Origin: Comamonadaceae bacterium ALPHA2B
GTDB lineage: Bacteria > Pseudomonadota > Gammaproteobacteria > Burkholderiales > Burkholderiaceae_C
Assembly: GCA_005503065.1 (NCBI GenBank)
Contig: SCOE01000032.1
Span: 1 to 64,000 of the forward strand
Direction: 5' to 3'
DNA: 64,000 nt
This document shows, in pieces, positions 8,896 to 17,339 of this stretch. Made by a program: the position numbers and the translations under genes. Every line of letters begins with the position of its first letter. The first letter of the stretch is position 1. A model generated the notes under the pieces. That model was not told where the DNA came from. It ran no database searches and saw only the letters and a list, made by a program, of their open reading frames with translations.

Positions 8896-10119
8896 TCAAA
8901 GCGGCTTCTTGGCGGCTTCGATGTCGATGCGGAACACACGTGCAGCATTCAGGCCCAGGATCTTGGCGCGCTCCTCATCCTTCAGACCACTCATGTTGCG
9001 CTCGACGGCCTCCGCGGAATGCGGCCAGGTGCCCTCGTGATGGGGATAGTCATTCGCCCACATGAAGTTGTCCATCAGGCCGTACTTCTGGGCGAAGTCC
9101 AGGCCTGCCTGGTCTTCACCGAACGTGGAAAAGCCGTTGGACCTGTAGTATTCGCTCGGCAAGTTCCTGAGCTTGGGCCGGACGGCGAAGTGATGCTTCT
9201 TGTAGGCCTCGTCCATCGTCTCCAGCATCCACGGAATGAATCCGATGCCAGCCTCGACCGAGCCGAAACGCAGCTTGGAGAACCGCTCAATAACGCCAGA
9301 CGCGCAGAGGTTGACCAGCGGCGAGATGGCCGGTGCCAGTGCATGCCAGACATAGTTGACCACGGCACCGCCGACACCGCGTGTCGTGCGAGGGTCCATG
9401 CCGGTTGCCACATGGAAGCACAGCGTCATGTCCGCGTCCTGCAACGCCGCCCAGATGGGATCGAAGTCCGCGTTGTTGTAGTTGAGCTCTCCCACCTTGG
9501 GAGGGCCGAACATCGGCTTCACCGGAAATGCGACAGCGGTGTAGCCGAGCTTCGCCGTGCGCTGGATCTCGGCAACGGCGCCCTCGATATCTCCGGGCGA
9601 GATCGCAGCGACCGGGATCAGCTTTGTGCTGTATGGACCGAATTCCTCCCACGCCCAGTCGTTGTAGACGGCGCACTGGGCCTGTGCAAATACAGGGTCG
9701 GGCGTGTACCACATTGCCAGGCCCTTGTTCGGAAAGATGATCTCTGCATCAATGCCGTCCACCACGTGGTCGGCCAGACGATTCTTGGCGCCCGCCCCGG
9801 ATCGAGAGCGGATCTGGTCCTGGCCGGACAGGTCGGCCAGCACCAGGCGATCGGGGCGATCGTTGCCTTCCGATTTGCGCCAGCGAACCCCGTTGTCGTC
9901 GATCCATGTCTTGGGCAACCGGTCCCGATACTTGGGATCGATGCGCTTTTCCCAAAGATCCGGCGGCTCGTTGGCATGGGTGTCAGCCGACACCATGAGG
10001 TACTTGTTCGGATCGTTCGGTCGGGCCGTACGCGTCCACCCTTCAACACCAGGGGTCTCCTTTCGCCATGCGTTCACTTCATCGCAGACGATCTCGCGCT
10101 TCTCAATCACTTCAGTCAT
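8896..10119 (-). CDS. amidohydrolase-2 family metal-dependent hydrolase or decarboxylase (ACMSD-like)
   Basis: 407-aa TIM-barrel enzyme resembling the group of 2-amino-3-carboxymuconate-6-semialdehyde decarboxylase and related aromatic-acid decarboxylases. Candidate metal or active-site residues are the D and H in SADTHANEP, the His in LCFHVATGMD, and the Asp in NDYPHHEGTWPHS near the C-terminus. AGGAGC precedes the ATG at 10119. It sits between the DUF35 gene and tctC in one operon. A decarboxylation or C-C/C-N hydrolysis step is inferred; the substrate is unknown. Confidence 0.85.
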   Translation of the reverse strand: MTEVIEKREIVCDEVNAWRKETPGVEGWTRTARPNDPNKYLMVSADTHANEPPDLWEKRIDPKYRDRLPKTWIDDNGVRWRKSEGNDRPDRLVLADLSGQDQIRSRSGAGAKNRLADHVVDGIDAEIIFPNKGLAMWYTPDPVFAQAQCAVYNDWAWEEFGPYSTKLIPVAAISPGDIEGAVAEIQRTAKLGYTAVAFPVKPMFGPPKVGELNYNNADFDPIWAALQDADMTLCFHVATGMDPRTTRGVGGAVVNYVWHALAPAISPLVNLCASGVIERFSKLRFGSVEAGIGFIPWMLETMDEAYKKHHFAVRPKLRNLPSEYYRSNGFSTFGEDQAGLDFAQKYGLMDNFMWANDYPHHEGTWPHSAEAVERNMSGLKDEERAKILGLNAARVFRIDIEAAKKPL

Positions 10120-10185
10120 GTAGTGCTCCTAATGAGTATCAAAATCCGCAGGAAGTTGCGCCTGCCATCGTAGAAAGATAGAACC

Positions 10186-10614
10186 TCACGGCCCTTGAAG
10201 GCGAGCGGCGAACAATGGCCCGTCCTCGAATGCCATGACGACCATGCGCACCTTGCTGCCCACCGCCACGCCGGCGCCGTCAGGCACGACGAGAGGACAC
10301 GCCAGCCGGATGCGGCGCTCCAAGTCCACAATGCCGACCGTGTAAGGAGCCAGAGGTTGAAACACTGCGGGGGCGGCATGGATGCGGGTCCAGCTGTACA
10401 ACAGCCCTTCGACTGGCATGTCTACCCACTCGATCTCCTCGGACCAGCAGTGTGGACACACGACCTTGGGGGGGAAGGTCTGATTTCCGCAAGCCCGACA
10501 TCGCGTCGTCGAAAAGCGGCGTGAAGCGAGGTCGTTCCAAAAGCGCTCTGTGAACGCGGATGCTCGCGGTGGGTAGGGTCGCCGGCCGGCGACCTGATGG
10601 ACATCGAGCATCAT
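10186..10614 (-). CDS. DUF35 OB-fold / zinc-ribbon protein (partner of the thiolase-like protein)
   Basis: 142-aa protein with a rubredoxin-like zinc ribbon (CRACG...CPHC, about residues 39-56) followed by an OB-fold (LYSWTRIHAAP, YTVGIVDLE). DUF35 proteins form complexes with thiolase-like or SCP2-type proteins and take part in acyl-CoA side-chain retro-aldol chemistry, as ChsH2/Ltp2 do for steroids. Its ATG overlaps the thiolase-like stop by 4 bp, so equimolar synthesis and complex formation are expected. Confidence 0.88.
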   Translation of the reverse strand: MMLDVHQVAGRRPYPPRASAFTERFWNDLASRRFSTTRCRACGNQTFPPKVVCPHCWSEEIEWVDMPVEGLLYSWTRIHAAPAVFQPLAPYTVGIVDLERRIRLACPLVVPDGAGVAVGSKVRMVVMAFEDGPLFAARLQGP

Positions 10615-11804
10615 TGGACCCCCTCGAAGACATGGACGATGGCTGCGTTGTAGTTGCCCAGTTCGCCCGTTGTCGCAGCCAGACGCGCGTTCGCGACCTG
10701 TCGATCTCCGGCCCGGCCTCGCAGCTGCTCCGCAACCTCCACTAGGTTATAGAGTGACGTCACCAAGGCAGGATGGCCACGCGAGGTAAGGCCTCCCGAT
10801 GGGGAGATCGGAATGTCGCCACCGAGACGGGTGCGACCTTCGGCCGCGGCCTTCGCGCCATGACCGCGCGCCACCAGACCGATGGCCTCGCTGACCAGAA
10901 CCTCAACGATTGTGCAAGGTGCGTACAGTTCGGCGAAGTCCAGGTCAGCGGCCGACACCCCGCCGGCCTCGTATGCCGAACGTGCCGCGGTGGCCGCAGC
11001 ATTGAAGGCAATCATGTCCCCCGGGACATCGTCGATTTGATGAACGCCCTCGTGGTAGAAGCCCCGCCCCCTCAGGAGCACATAGGGCTTGCCCAGGCCC
11101 TTTGCGACGTCTTCAGAGGCGAGGACCACGCAGACGGCTCCGTCGCCGCGAGGGGGCACGTCGTAGAGGCCAAGCGGCTCCACGATGGGACGTTGCTCGA
11201 GAACCTGCTCGAGGGTCAGTGGCTTGCGGTACTGCGCCAGCGGATTGCGCATCGCGTGACCGCGATTCTTCACCGCGACGGCCGCCAGCTCGGCGCGTGT
11301 CGCGCCGTACTCATGCATGTATCGCATGGCGTCCATCGCGTACCAAGAGATCGGCGTGAATCCACCAGGCGTGTGGAAGTCAACGTCGCCCGTGCTACGC
11401 ATGCTCGCCATCATGTGATCGTAGGAAGGCGTGGCACTCTCCATGTTGATGCCCAGGCACAGCGCCACATCGGCCTGGCCCAGCAGAATCTGGTTGGCCG
11501 CCTGGTCGAACGCCAATGCACCCGTCATGCCGTTTCCCATGACCTCCATCGCCACGCCCGTGTAAGCCAGTCGCAGATGACTCGTCAGGAAAGTATGGAA
11601 GTAGCTTTGTCGTGTGTAGGGGCGTGGCACGGTGAAGACCGCGCTTTGGATGTCCTTCTTGTCGACGCCGGCGTCGTGCACGGCATCCCGCACAACCTTG
11701 ACCATGAGTTCATGCTCAAGGACTTGCAGCGCGTCATCTTTGGACGTCTGCAGTTTTCCAACGGGCAGAGCATTCGCGCCGATGATTGCAACTCTTCGAC
11801 TCAT
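10611..11804 (-). CDS. thiolase-like / lipid-transfer (Ltp2-type) protein without the nucleophilic cysteine
   Basis: 397-aa thiolase-fold protein of the SCP-x/Ltp group. The position of the thiolase nucleophile is Met93 (MGNGMTG) instead of Cys, while SGGLTSRGHP and the closing QLRGRAGDRQV are kept. Tyr294 in AELYAPC and Tyr352 in SLYNLVE are candidates for the catalytic tyrosines reported for Ltp2-type retro-aldolases; this is inferred by position. With the overlapping DUF35 partner this suggests cleavage of a beta-hydroxyacyl-CoA by retro-aldol rather than classical thiolysis. The start lies 2 bp after the flavin reductase-FCD stop. Confidence 0.85.
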   Translation of the reverse strand: MSRRVAIIGANALPVGKLQTSKDDALQVLEHELMVKVVRDAVHDAGVDKKDIQSAVFTVPRPYTRQSYFHTFLTSHLRLAYTGVAMEVMGNGMTGALAFDQAANQILLGQADVALCLGINMESATPSYDHMMASMRSTGDVDFHTPGGFTPISWYAMDAMRYMHEYGATRAELAAVAVKNRGHAMRNPLAQYRKPLTLEQVLEQRPIVEPLGLYDVPPRGDGAVCVVLASEDVAKGLGKPYVLLRGRGFYHEGVHQIDDVPGDMIAFNAAATAARSAYEAGGVSAADLDFAELYAPCTIVEVLVSEAIGLVARGHGAKAAAEGRTRLGGDIPISPSGGLTSRGHPALVTSLYNLVEVAEQLRGRAGDRQVANARLAATTGELGNYNAAIVHVFEGVQ

Positions 11805-11806
11805 CT

Positions 11807-12790
11807 TCAGTGCGAGCTGTACGCAAGAAACTTCGACATCAGGACCTCCTCCGACGCAGACTCAGCGGGCTGCGAGAGAAAGTCCAAGTACCGGCCCAAC
11901 GCATGCTCCGCTGCGGCGCGATCCCGGGTGCGTAGGTGCTTGAGGATCTCCCGGCGCAACGGAACAAGCTCACTGCGCGGCGCGGACGCCACCGCATCGC
12001 TCAAGCTTTGACGCATGACATCGGCGAGGCTGTTGGCCAAGGTCGCCACGATCTCGTTGTGGGTCGCGGCGCCAATCAGCCTGAAGAACTCGACACCCGC
12101 TTCGACACGAGCTTGAGGCAATCCAGCTTCCGCGAATTTCTCCATCTCGACGAGCTTGGCTTCGAGCGCGTTGATGTCCTCGGCAACCGCGTTGCGGCAC
12201 GCCAGCTCCAGCAAAGCGCCGTGGATAAGTCGACGAGCCTCGACGACCTCTGCGGTGCGGGTCGCCGATTGCTGGGACGACTCGATCAGGGCCTTGCTGA
12301 GCAGCATGTAAGCGCCCTTGCAGAAGACCAGTGGGTGGTGGCTGATTTCGTGCTCGAAGCGCTGAACCTGCCCCAAGAAGAGCCAATGATCGCCCGCGTC
12401 ATGCACGGCGAAGGTCGAGCACTCGAAGGTTGCCGCGCAGTCTCTCAATACCGGCAGTCCGTTGACTCCCGCGTCCCATGCGACGCCTTCGAACTTGTCG
12501 GTAATGGCGCTGCTGGCAAAGCGCCCCGAAAGACCCTGTTGCGCACCGGCCAAGATGTTGATCGCGAATCCCTTGGCATTTCGGAACGCCGTGGCGGCAC
12601 GGCTGACCTTTCGCAGGCCCCACGACACCAGCGGCGGATCGAGCGACACGGAGCTGAAGGAATTGCAGGTCAGACCGATCGGCACTCCTTCTTCCGACAC
12701 CGTCGTCAGAATCGCGACGCCGGTGGGGAACAAGGACAATGCGCGCCTGTACTCCTTGACATCAAGGTTTGGCTCGACGGTTGTCTCCAT
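11807..12790 (-). CDS. flavin reductase fused to a C-terminal GntR-type FCD ligand-binding domain
   Basis: 327-aa two-domain protein. Residues 1-168 are a flavin-reductase-like (HpaC/split-barrel) domain: FPTGVAILTT, CNSFSSVSLDPPLVSWGL, and FLGQVQRFE near its end. Such domains make reduced flavin for a two-component monooxygenase. Residues 175-310 look like the all-helical FCD effector domain of GntR regulators, without a DNA-binding helix-turn-helix, and resemble the FCD of the regulator at 14027-14854 (GVEFFRLIGAATHNE versus AVEFFQLIAKATRND). Ligand-gated flavin reduction is inferred, by analogy with the 4-hydroxyphenylacetate hydroxylase reductase that carries a regulatory C-terminal domain. 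First gene of its operon; GGAG lies 7 bp before the ATG. No partner oxygenase is present in the window. Confidence 0.87.
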   Translation of the reverse strand: METTVEPNLDVKEYRRALSLFPTGVAILTTVSEEGVPIGLTCNSFSSVSLDPPLVSWGLRKVSRAATAFRNAKGFAINILAGAQQGLSGRFASSAITDKFEGVAWDAGVNGLPVLRDCAATFECSTFAVHDAGDHWLFLGQVQRFEHEISHHPLVFCKGAYMLLSKALIESSQQSATRTAEVVEARRLIHGALLELACRNAVAEDINALEAKLVEMEKFAEAGLPQARVEAGVEFFRLIGAATHNEIVATLANSLADVMRQSLSDAVASAPRSELVPLRREILKHLRTRDRAAAEHALGRYLDFLSQPAESASEEVLMSKFLAYSSH

Positions 12791-12825
12791 CGCTATGCTC
12801 CTACGACCAAATAGTTCAATATATT

Positions 12826-12842
12826 AAATGGTCCGTCCATTT
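12826..12842. promoter_or_regulatory. predicted GntR operator upstream of the flavin reductase operon
   Basis: Perfect inverted repeat AAATGG-TCCGT-CCATTT centred at 12834, 44 bp before the ATG at 12790. A TATATT hexamer (minus strand, about 12819-12824) immediately downstream could be the -10 element, so a bound repressor would cover the core promoter. Same core as at 7578, 13780 and 18248. Confidence 0.75.
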
Positions 12843-12924
12843 TGCCTGCGTACGATCGCGCGGTCAACTTGGGCACAGAGGGGTTATCCCCTAGCTGTGA
12901 GCCGCGGAGCAGGCGCCCATCGGC

Positions 12925-13245
12925 TTATCGCAGGCTGGAGAACGCAGCAGGCGCGAGCAGCCGATTGCTCATCGTGCTGATCATCGGGCGGACCTTTGCC
13001 AGATACGCCTGCCAGGCAGGCGAGCCGGCCAGCTTCGCGCGACGCGCCTGCCGATCTTCAAAGCTCTCGTAGCGCCAAAGACTCACCACGGCGTTGAGCT
13101 CCCCCGTTTCGGTCGCAAAGTAGCCAAGTGGCGCGCCCAGCGCCTCACTCTGTACATTCAGTCCTTCTTCCTGATAGAGCTTCAGGTAGTCAGCAGGTGT
13201 TGCCGAGGTGGTCAGGACGTAGCAGCGTTCTTCGATGATGGCCAT
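12925..13245 (-). CDS. NIPSNAP family protein
   Basis: 106-aa ferredoxin-fold alpha/beta-barrel protein of the NIPSNAP family: an early ERCYVLT strand, central GYFATETGELNAVVSLWRYE, and closing WQAYLAKVRPMI. Small proteins of this type are frequent in catabolic operons and some are monooxygenase- or isomerase-like, but no activity can be assigned. It lies 84 bp downstream of the cupin gene and is probably co-transcribed with it. Confidence 0.85.
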   Translation of the reverse strand: MAIIEERCYVLTTSATPADYLKLYQEEGLNVQSEALGAPLGYFATETGELNAVVSLWRYESFEDRQARRAKLAGSPAWQAYLAKVRPMISTMSNRLLAPAAFSSLR

Positions 13246-13329
13246 GGGATGACGATGATGGATGGATTGGAGGGAGTAGCGCCATGTAGCGATCAGTTGC
13301 CGAGTGCGCCGACTCGGGCGGCCATGCAG

Positions 13330-13731
13330 CTATTTGAGTTCTTTTCCAGCCAACTCGCCGACGAGGAAGCGGTTGGGCTTGAGGAACATGCTCAGTACCA
13401 GAGCGCCATTCGGCGAGCGCGCGATGTGGCGATTGCCCTGAGGGCGCCAGACATAGTCGCCTTCGCGCACCTCACCCTCGTCGTCGACGATGCTGCCCTT
13501 CAGGACGTAGGTCTGCTCAATCTCGACGTGTTCGTGCAGCGGTAGTTCCGTGCCTGGCTCCCATCGAAAGAGAGCGGTCATGAGGCCCGTCTTCTCGTCC
13601 TGAAGCAGGATCTTCATGTCGATGCCCGCCGTGGGCGTCGGCTTCCAAGGCAAGGCATCGACGGACACATATCGAGAGTCCAAGGGCGCCAGTTGGGCCT
13701 CGTTGGCCATGTTCGGGGTGTGCGCAGTCAT
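13330..13731 (-). CDS. cupin-domain protein (ChrR-like)
   Basis: 133-aa single-domain cupin. Motif 1 is PLHEHVEIEQTYVLKGS (metal ligands His, His, Glu) and motif 2 is GDYVWRPQGNRHIA. A dioxygenase, isomerase or ligand-sensing role is possible. The start is the ATG at 13731; an in-frame ATG seven codons later (MANEAQL) is an alternative. It heads a short operon with the NIPSNAP gene and is preceded by an operator at 13780-13794. Confidence 0.85.
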   Translation of the reverse strand: MTAHTPNMANEAQLAPLDSRYVSVDALPWKPTPTAGIDMKILLQDEKTGLMTALFRWEPGTELPLHEHVEIEQTYVLKGSIVDDEGEVREGDYVWRPQGNRHIARSPNGALVLSMFLKPNRFLVGELAGKELK

Positions 13732-13779
13732 TCGTGGTCCTCATTGATCAACGGCCTTCAATAATGAGCGGCTTTTTGC

Positions 13780-13794
13780 AATGGTAAGTCCATT
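13780..13794. promoter_or_regulatory. predicted GntR operator upstream of the cupin gene
   Basis: Inverted repeat AATGG-TAAGT-CCATT centred at 13787, 56 bp before the cupin ATG. Perfect 5-bp arms, same geometry as the other island operators. The rest of the 13795-14026 interval holds nothing recognisable. Confidence 0.7.
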
Positions 13795-14026
13795 AGACAG
13801 CTACATGCAATACATGGGCCCTACGGGTTGTCCCTGGGACTTGAAGTACGTGTGCTGCTTGCCCCGTTCGGCCCCGCGAAGGGCAGACGCGGAGCGTGGC
13901 GACGGCTCTGTCGAAAGCGGGGCGGTACCGATGCTGCCTCAGGCGGGCAGATGCGCAGCGCGGGCCTTCGAGCCCTCGCGACGGTTGCTGGTCAAGAAGG
14001 AGACGCCAGGGTCACGAACGCGCCAA

Positions 14027-14854
14027 TCACTTGCGGATCGAGCGGCCGGTGCTGCGCGCAGCTTGGGAGCTTGGCGGCTTGAGCTTCAGTGCAGTTGTCT
14101 TCGCCGCTTTCGTCGCTCCGCGGCTGTCGAGCACATCGCTGTGCACGATCGCGAGGTAGTGATCCATCTCAGCCACCGCTTTTGCAGTCGCACCGGCACG
14201 CATGTACTTCAGCATGTTCAGACGCACCGGGATCAACTCCGGTCGGAATTTGGCCGGCTGCCGCTCGATCGCGAAGTACCGAAGAATGGATCCCAGCGAG
14301 TCCATCAAAACGACCAGGACGTCGTTTCTTGTCGCTTTGGCGATGAGTTGGAAGAATTCGACTGCGGCTTCCGCGCGCCGGGTGAGATCGCCCGCTTCGG
14401 CCCAGCGCTGGATGTCCTTGATGTTGGCCTCGATCGCGTCGAAATCCTCGGCTTCACCGCGCTCGCAGGCCAGCCTCACGACTGCGCCACTGATGATGAC
14501 GCGCACTTCCGCCAGGCTGCTCGCAGAAATGTGGCCCAGCATGGCCAGGTCATGAAGCGATCGCGTCAACATTTCTGGGCTGCCTTCGCACACGAAGGCA
14601 CCACCCTTGACGCCCTTGCGCGTTTCGACGATTCCCGATATCTCGAGCGTCCTCAGGGCTTCGCGGATGGCCGGCCTGCCTACTCCGAACTCCATGGCCA
14701 GATCTCGCTCGGCAGGCAACCGATCGCCGGACTTCAGTTCGCCCAGCATCAATTTGTTCTTGATCTGTTCGCACACCCCCTCGAAGACCCGTGGCGTCTT
14801 CACCCGGTGGAATGTGCGGCGCGGCGCGGCCGCTTGTTCAACTTCAGTACTCAT
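14027..14854 (-). CDS. GntR family transcriptional regulator, FadR/FCD subfamily
   Basis: 275-aa regulator. An N-terminal winged helix-turn-helix (about residues 20-90) contains LKSGDRLPAERDLAMEFGVGRPAIREALRTL; the FCD effector domain (about 110-240) is all-helical. The FCD sequence has EFFQLIAKATRND where many FCD domains carry metal-binding Asp and His, so a metal-independent ligand site is possible. It is the only regulator gene of the island and lies amid units bearing the shared palindrome, hence the likely local repressor. The tail after residue 245 is basic and low-complexity. A degenerate operator about 85 bp upstream suggests autoregulation. Confidence 0.9.
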   Translation of the reverse strand: MSTEVEQAAAPRRTFHRVKTPRVFEGVCEQIKNKLMLGELKSGDRLPAERDLAMEFGVGRPAIREALRTLEISGIVETRKGVKGGAFVCEGSPEMLTRSLHDLAMLGHISASSLAEVRVIISGAVVRLACERGEAEDFDAIEANIKDIQRWAEAGDLTRRAEAAVEFFQLIAKATRNDVLVVLMDSLGSILRYFAIERQPAKFRPELIPVRLNMLKYMRAGATAKAVAEMDHYLAIVHSDVLDSRGATKAAKTTALKLKPPSSQAARSTGRSIRK

Positions 14855-14932
14855 GCGTCACCTGCGCTGAAGAGCGCTTGGAGAATTTGTGGAAATCAAC
14901 ATCATTTTCACAGAATCCATCCAAAGACATGC

Positions 14933-14949
14933 AAAAGGTCCGTCCAATC
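14933..14949. promoter_or_regulatory. degenerate GntR operator upstream of the regulator gene
   Basis: AAAAGG-TCCGT-CCAATC centred at 14941, 87 bp before the regulator's start. The spacer TCCGT and the inner GG...CCA match the perfect site at 12826; the outer bases are degenerate. Weaker binding would fit autoregulation. This match could arise by chance more easily than the perfect sites. Confidence 0.45.
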
Positions 14950-14980
14950 TCCACAATCTGGCGCGTTCAGTGCCGTACGG

Positions 14981-15961
14981 TCATTGGAAGGATATGCCGC
15001 CGTCCTTGATGAGTCGCTTCCATTCGGCCGACTGGTCAATCACGTATTTCGAGAAGTCCTTTGGGCTGGTTGGCGCTGTTTGGATACCGATCCTTTGCAA
15101 CTGCTGCTGGAGCCCTGGGGATTTGAGGACCTCGTTCACATCCTCGTTGATCTGCTCGACGAGTTTCGGATCGAGGCCCGCGGGTGCAACAACGCCGTTC
15201 CATACAGGCATGTTCACCTCGAATCCCTGTTCCATTGCCGTAGGAACCGTGGGAAGTTCCGCAGCGCGCTTCGCGTCGCTGACCGCCAGCGCCTTGAGCT
15301 TGCCCGCCACCACCAGTGGGACCGCCGTTCCCGCCACGACGAAACCCGCTGCCACGGTGCCAGCGGTCAAGTCGACCAACGCGGGGGCCTCTCCCTTGTA
15401 GGGCACATGCGTAAGGGATGCCCCTGACTGTTGACGGATGCTCTCGCCGGCAATGTGCATGAGTGAACCCGTGCCGGAACTCGAGAACGTTCCGCCGCCA
15501 GGATTCTTCTTGGCATAGTCAACATACTCACGCAGCGTCTGATACGGCGCGCCGGGGGCGGCAACCATGACCATGTAGGTCTTGCTCACCTGCCCGATCA
15601 TGGTGTAGGCCTTCGAGGGCTCGTACTGCGGCCCGTGCTGGATCGGATTGAGCATCATCTGCCCGATCGAGCCGAGCATCAGCGTGTATCCGTTGGGCGC
15701 AGACTTCATCAGCAGTTGCGCAGCAATCATTCCGTTGGCGCCCGCTCGATTGTCCACCACCACCGGCTGCTTCCATCGCTCCTGGAGGCCTGCGGCAAGC
15801 GCCCTTGCAGTGATGTCCGAACTCCCGCCCGCGGCGGCCGCAACCACCAGGGTGACTGGCTTGCTCGGAAACTGTTCCGCCCAGGCGCATGTAGTCAATG
15901 TGACGGAACTTGCCGCCAGGCCCAGAGAAATGGGCGTGATCAGCCGTGTCAGTGCATTCAT
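14981..15961 (-). CDS. Bug/TctC-family tripartite tricarboxylate receptor
   Basis: 326-aa periplasmic binding protein with a signal peptide cleaved near AWA-EQF and the Bug start QFPSKPVTLVVAAAAGGSSD, then PVVVDNRAGANG. Binds an unknown carboxylate. Downstream of the CaiB gene with a 50-bp gap, in the operon that starts at the duplicated protein (18203). No TctA/TctB genes are nearby. Confidence 0.9.
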   Translation of the reverse strand: MNALTRLITPISLGLAASSVTLTTCAWAEQFPSKPVTLVVAAAAGGSSDITARALAAGLQERWKQPVVVDNRAGANGMIAAQLLMKSAPNGYTLMLGSIGQMMLNPIQHGPQYEPSKAYTMIGQVSKTYMVMVAAPGAPYQTLREYVDYAKKNPGGGTFSSSGTGSLMHIAGESIRQQSGASLTHVPYKGEAPALVDLTAGTVAAGFVVAGTAVPLVVAGKLKALAVSDAKRAAELPTVPTAMEQGFEVNMPVWNGVVAPAGLDPKLVEQINEDVNEVLKSPGLQQQLQRIGIQTAPTSPKDFSKYVIDQSAEWKRLIKDGGISFQ

Positions 15962-16011
15962 TGTGTCTCTTCCATCGTTCTGGGTTTCGCATCTGTCGGC
16001 GTGGCCGTGCG

Positions 16012-17298
16012 CTAGCGGATTGAGGTGGGCGGTCCCAAAGCGCCTTCCGAGATCAACTGATCGATGCGCCGCTGTTCATAGTGAAGGGTGTCGGCCAGGA
16101 TCTCGAGGGTGTGCTGCCCAAGTGTGGGCGCTGCGAACGGGTCCGCCAGCGGCGTCTCCGAGAAGATGAAAGGCAATGCGATCTTGGGCACTTCCCCTGC
16201 GGTGGGATGTGGAATCCGCGTCACGAGTTGCCGCGACGCGGTTTCCTTTGACCGAAGGGCTTGCGGAACCGTGCGAACCTGGCCAGAGGCGACGCCAGCC
16301 GCGCGCAGGCGCGGCTGCCAGTGGGACCACGGCTCCTTGCCGAACGCCTCGTTGAGAACCGAGAAGAGTTCATCTCGACGCTTGAGACGCCCCGCGCGGG
16401 TCAGCAGCTCTTCGTCTTCCGCGAGGTCCGGGCGCTCGATGACCTGAGCGAACAGCCGCTGGAAGATCCCGGTGTTGGAAGACGAGATGTAGAAGGAGGT
16501 GTCCTTGGCCCTGAACACACCGGTGGGTGCGGTGTCCGGACTCGTGTTGCCATTGCGTGTCGGTTCCACACCGGAGAACAGGTGCTGCATGGCCTGGAAG
16601 CCGATCATCAGCATCGCTGTGTCATGGAGCGACAGCTCCACATACTGTCCGCGCCCGGACCTCTCACGGGCCAGCAGGCATGCCTGGACCGCGTTGCACG
16701 CCATCATTGCCGTGGCAATGTCCATGGTCGACGCAGCAGTACGCACGCCCTCGCGATCGGGATAGCCGTTGGTGGCAATGAAGCCACTCTCGGCCTGAAG
16801 CACCGGGTCGAAGCCGAGTCGGTCGGCGAACTCCCCCTTACGCCCGTAGGCCGAGATGGAGCAGTAGACAAGCTTGGGATTGAGCCGGGCCAGCTCGTCG
16901 TACCCCAGTCCCAGCCGCTCCATGACACCCGTGGAGAAGTTCTCCACCAGCACATCGGCATCCCGAAGCAGGTCGAGCACAACCTGCCGCCCCATAGGGT
17001 TCTTCAGGTCGATCGTGATGCTTCGCTTGTTTGAATTGCCCCACAGGAATGGCGCGCCCTGACCGTCGAGCGTGGGCTCGGCGGGCGGATAGTGGCGAAA
17101 GTCGTCGCCTTTGCCGGGCGCTTCGACCTTGATGACATCTGCGCCGAACTCCCCTAGCATCATGGTGCAGAACGGGCCTGCAATGAAGTGGGTGAAATCG
17201 ACCACGCGCAGGCCACCGAGCGGCGTGCTCTTGCTTGGATCGCGTTTGACCGGTTGTGGGAATTCTGCCTCTAGCGGCAATCGTTGCTGTGCTTGCAT
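16012..17298 (-). CDS. CaiB/BaiF-type family III CoA-transferase
   Basis: 428-aa class III acyl-CoA transferase, moving CoA between carboxylic acids. The N-terminus has GLRVVDFTHFIAGPFCTMML and GADVIKVEAPGKGDDFR, and the likely catalytic aspartate is in STMDIATAM. The ATG at 17298 is used because family similarity begins shortly after it; the frame is open further upstream but overlaps the preceding gene. It probably activates the pathway acid to its CoA thioester, feeding the thiolase-like/DUF35 pair. Second gene of its operon. Confidence 0.9.
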   Translation of the reverse strand: MQAQQRLPLEAEFPQPVKRDPSKSTPLGGLRVVDFTHFIAGPFCTMMLGEFGADVIKVEAPGKGDDFRHYPPAEPTLDGQGAPFLWGNSNKRSITIDLKNPMGRQVVLDLLRDADVLVENFSTGVMERLGLGYDELARLNPKLVYCSISAYGRKGEFADRLGFDPVLQAESGFIATNGYPDREGVRTAASTMDIATAMMACNAVQACLLARERSGRGQYVELSLHDTAMLMIGFQAMQHLFSGVEPTRNGNTSPDTAPTGVFRAKDTSFYISSSNTGIFQRLFAQVIERPDLAEDEELLTRAGRLKRRDELFSVLNEAFGKEPWSHWQPRLRAAGVASGQVRTVPQALRSKETASRQLVTRIPHPTAGEVPKIALPFIFSETPLADPFAAPTLGQHTLEILADTLHYEQRRIDQLISEGALGPPTSIR

Positions 17299-17339
17299 CT
17301 CTGTACCTACGTTGATTCCGGCGGCGCGACGCGTCCCGC

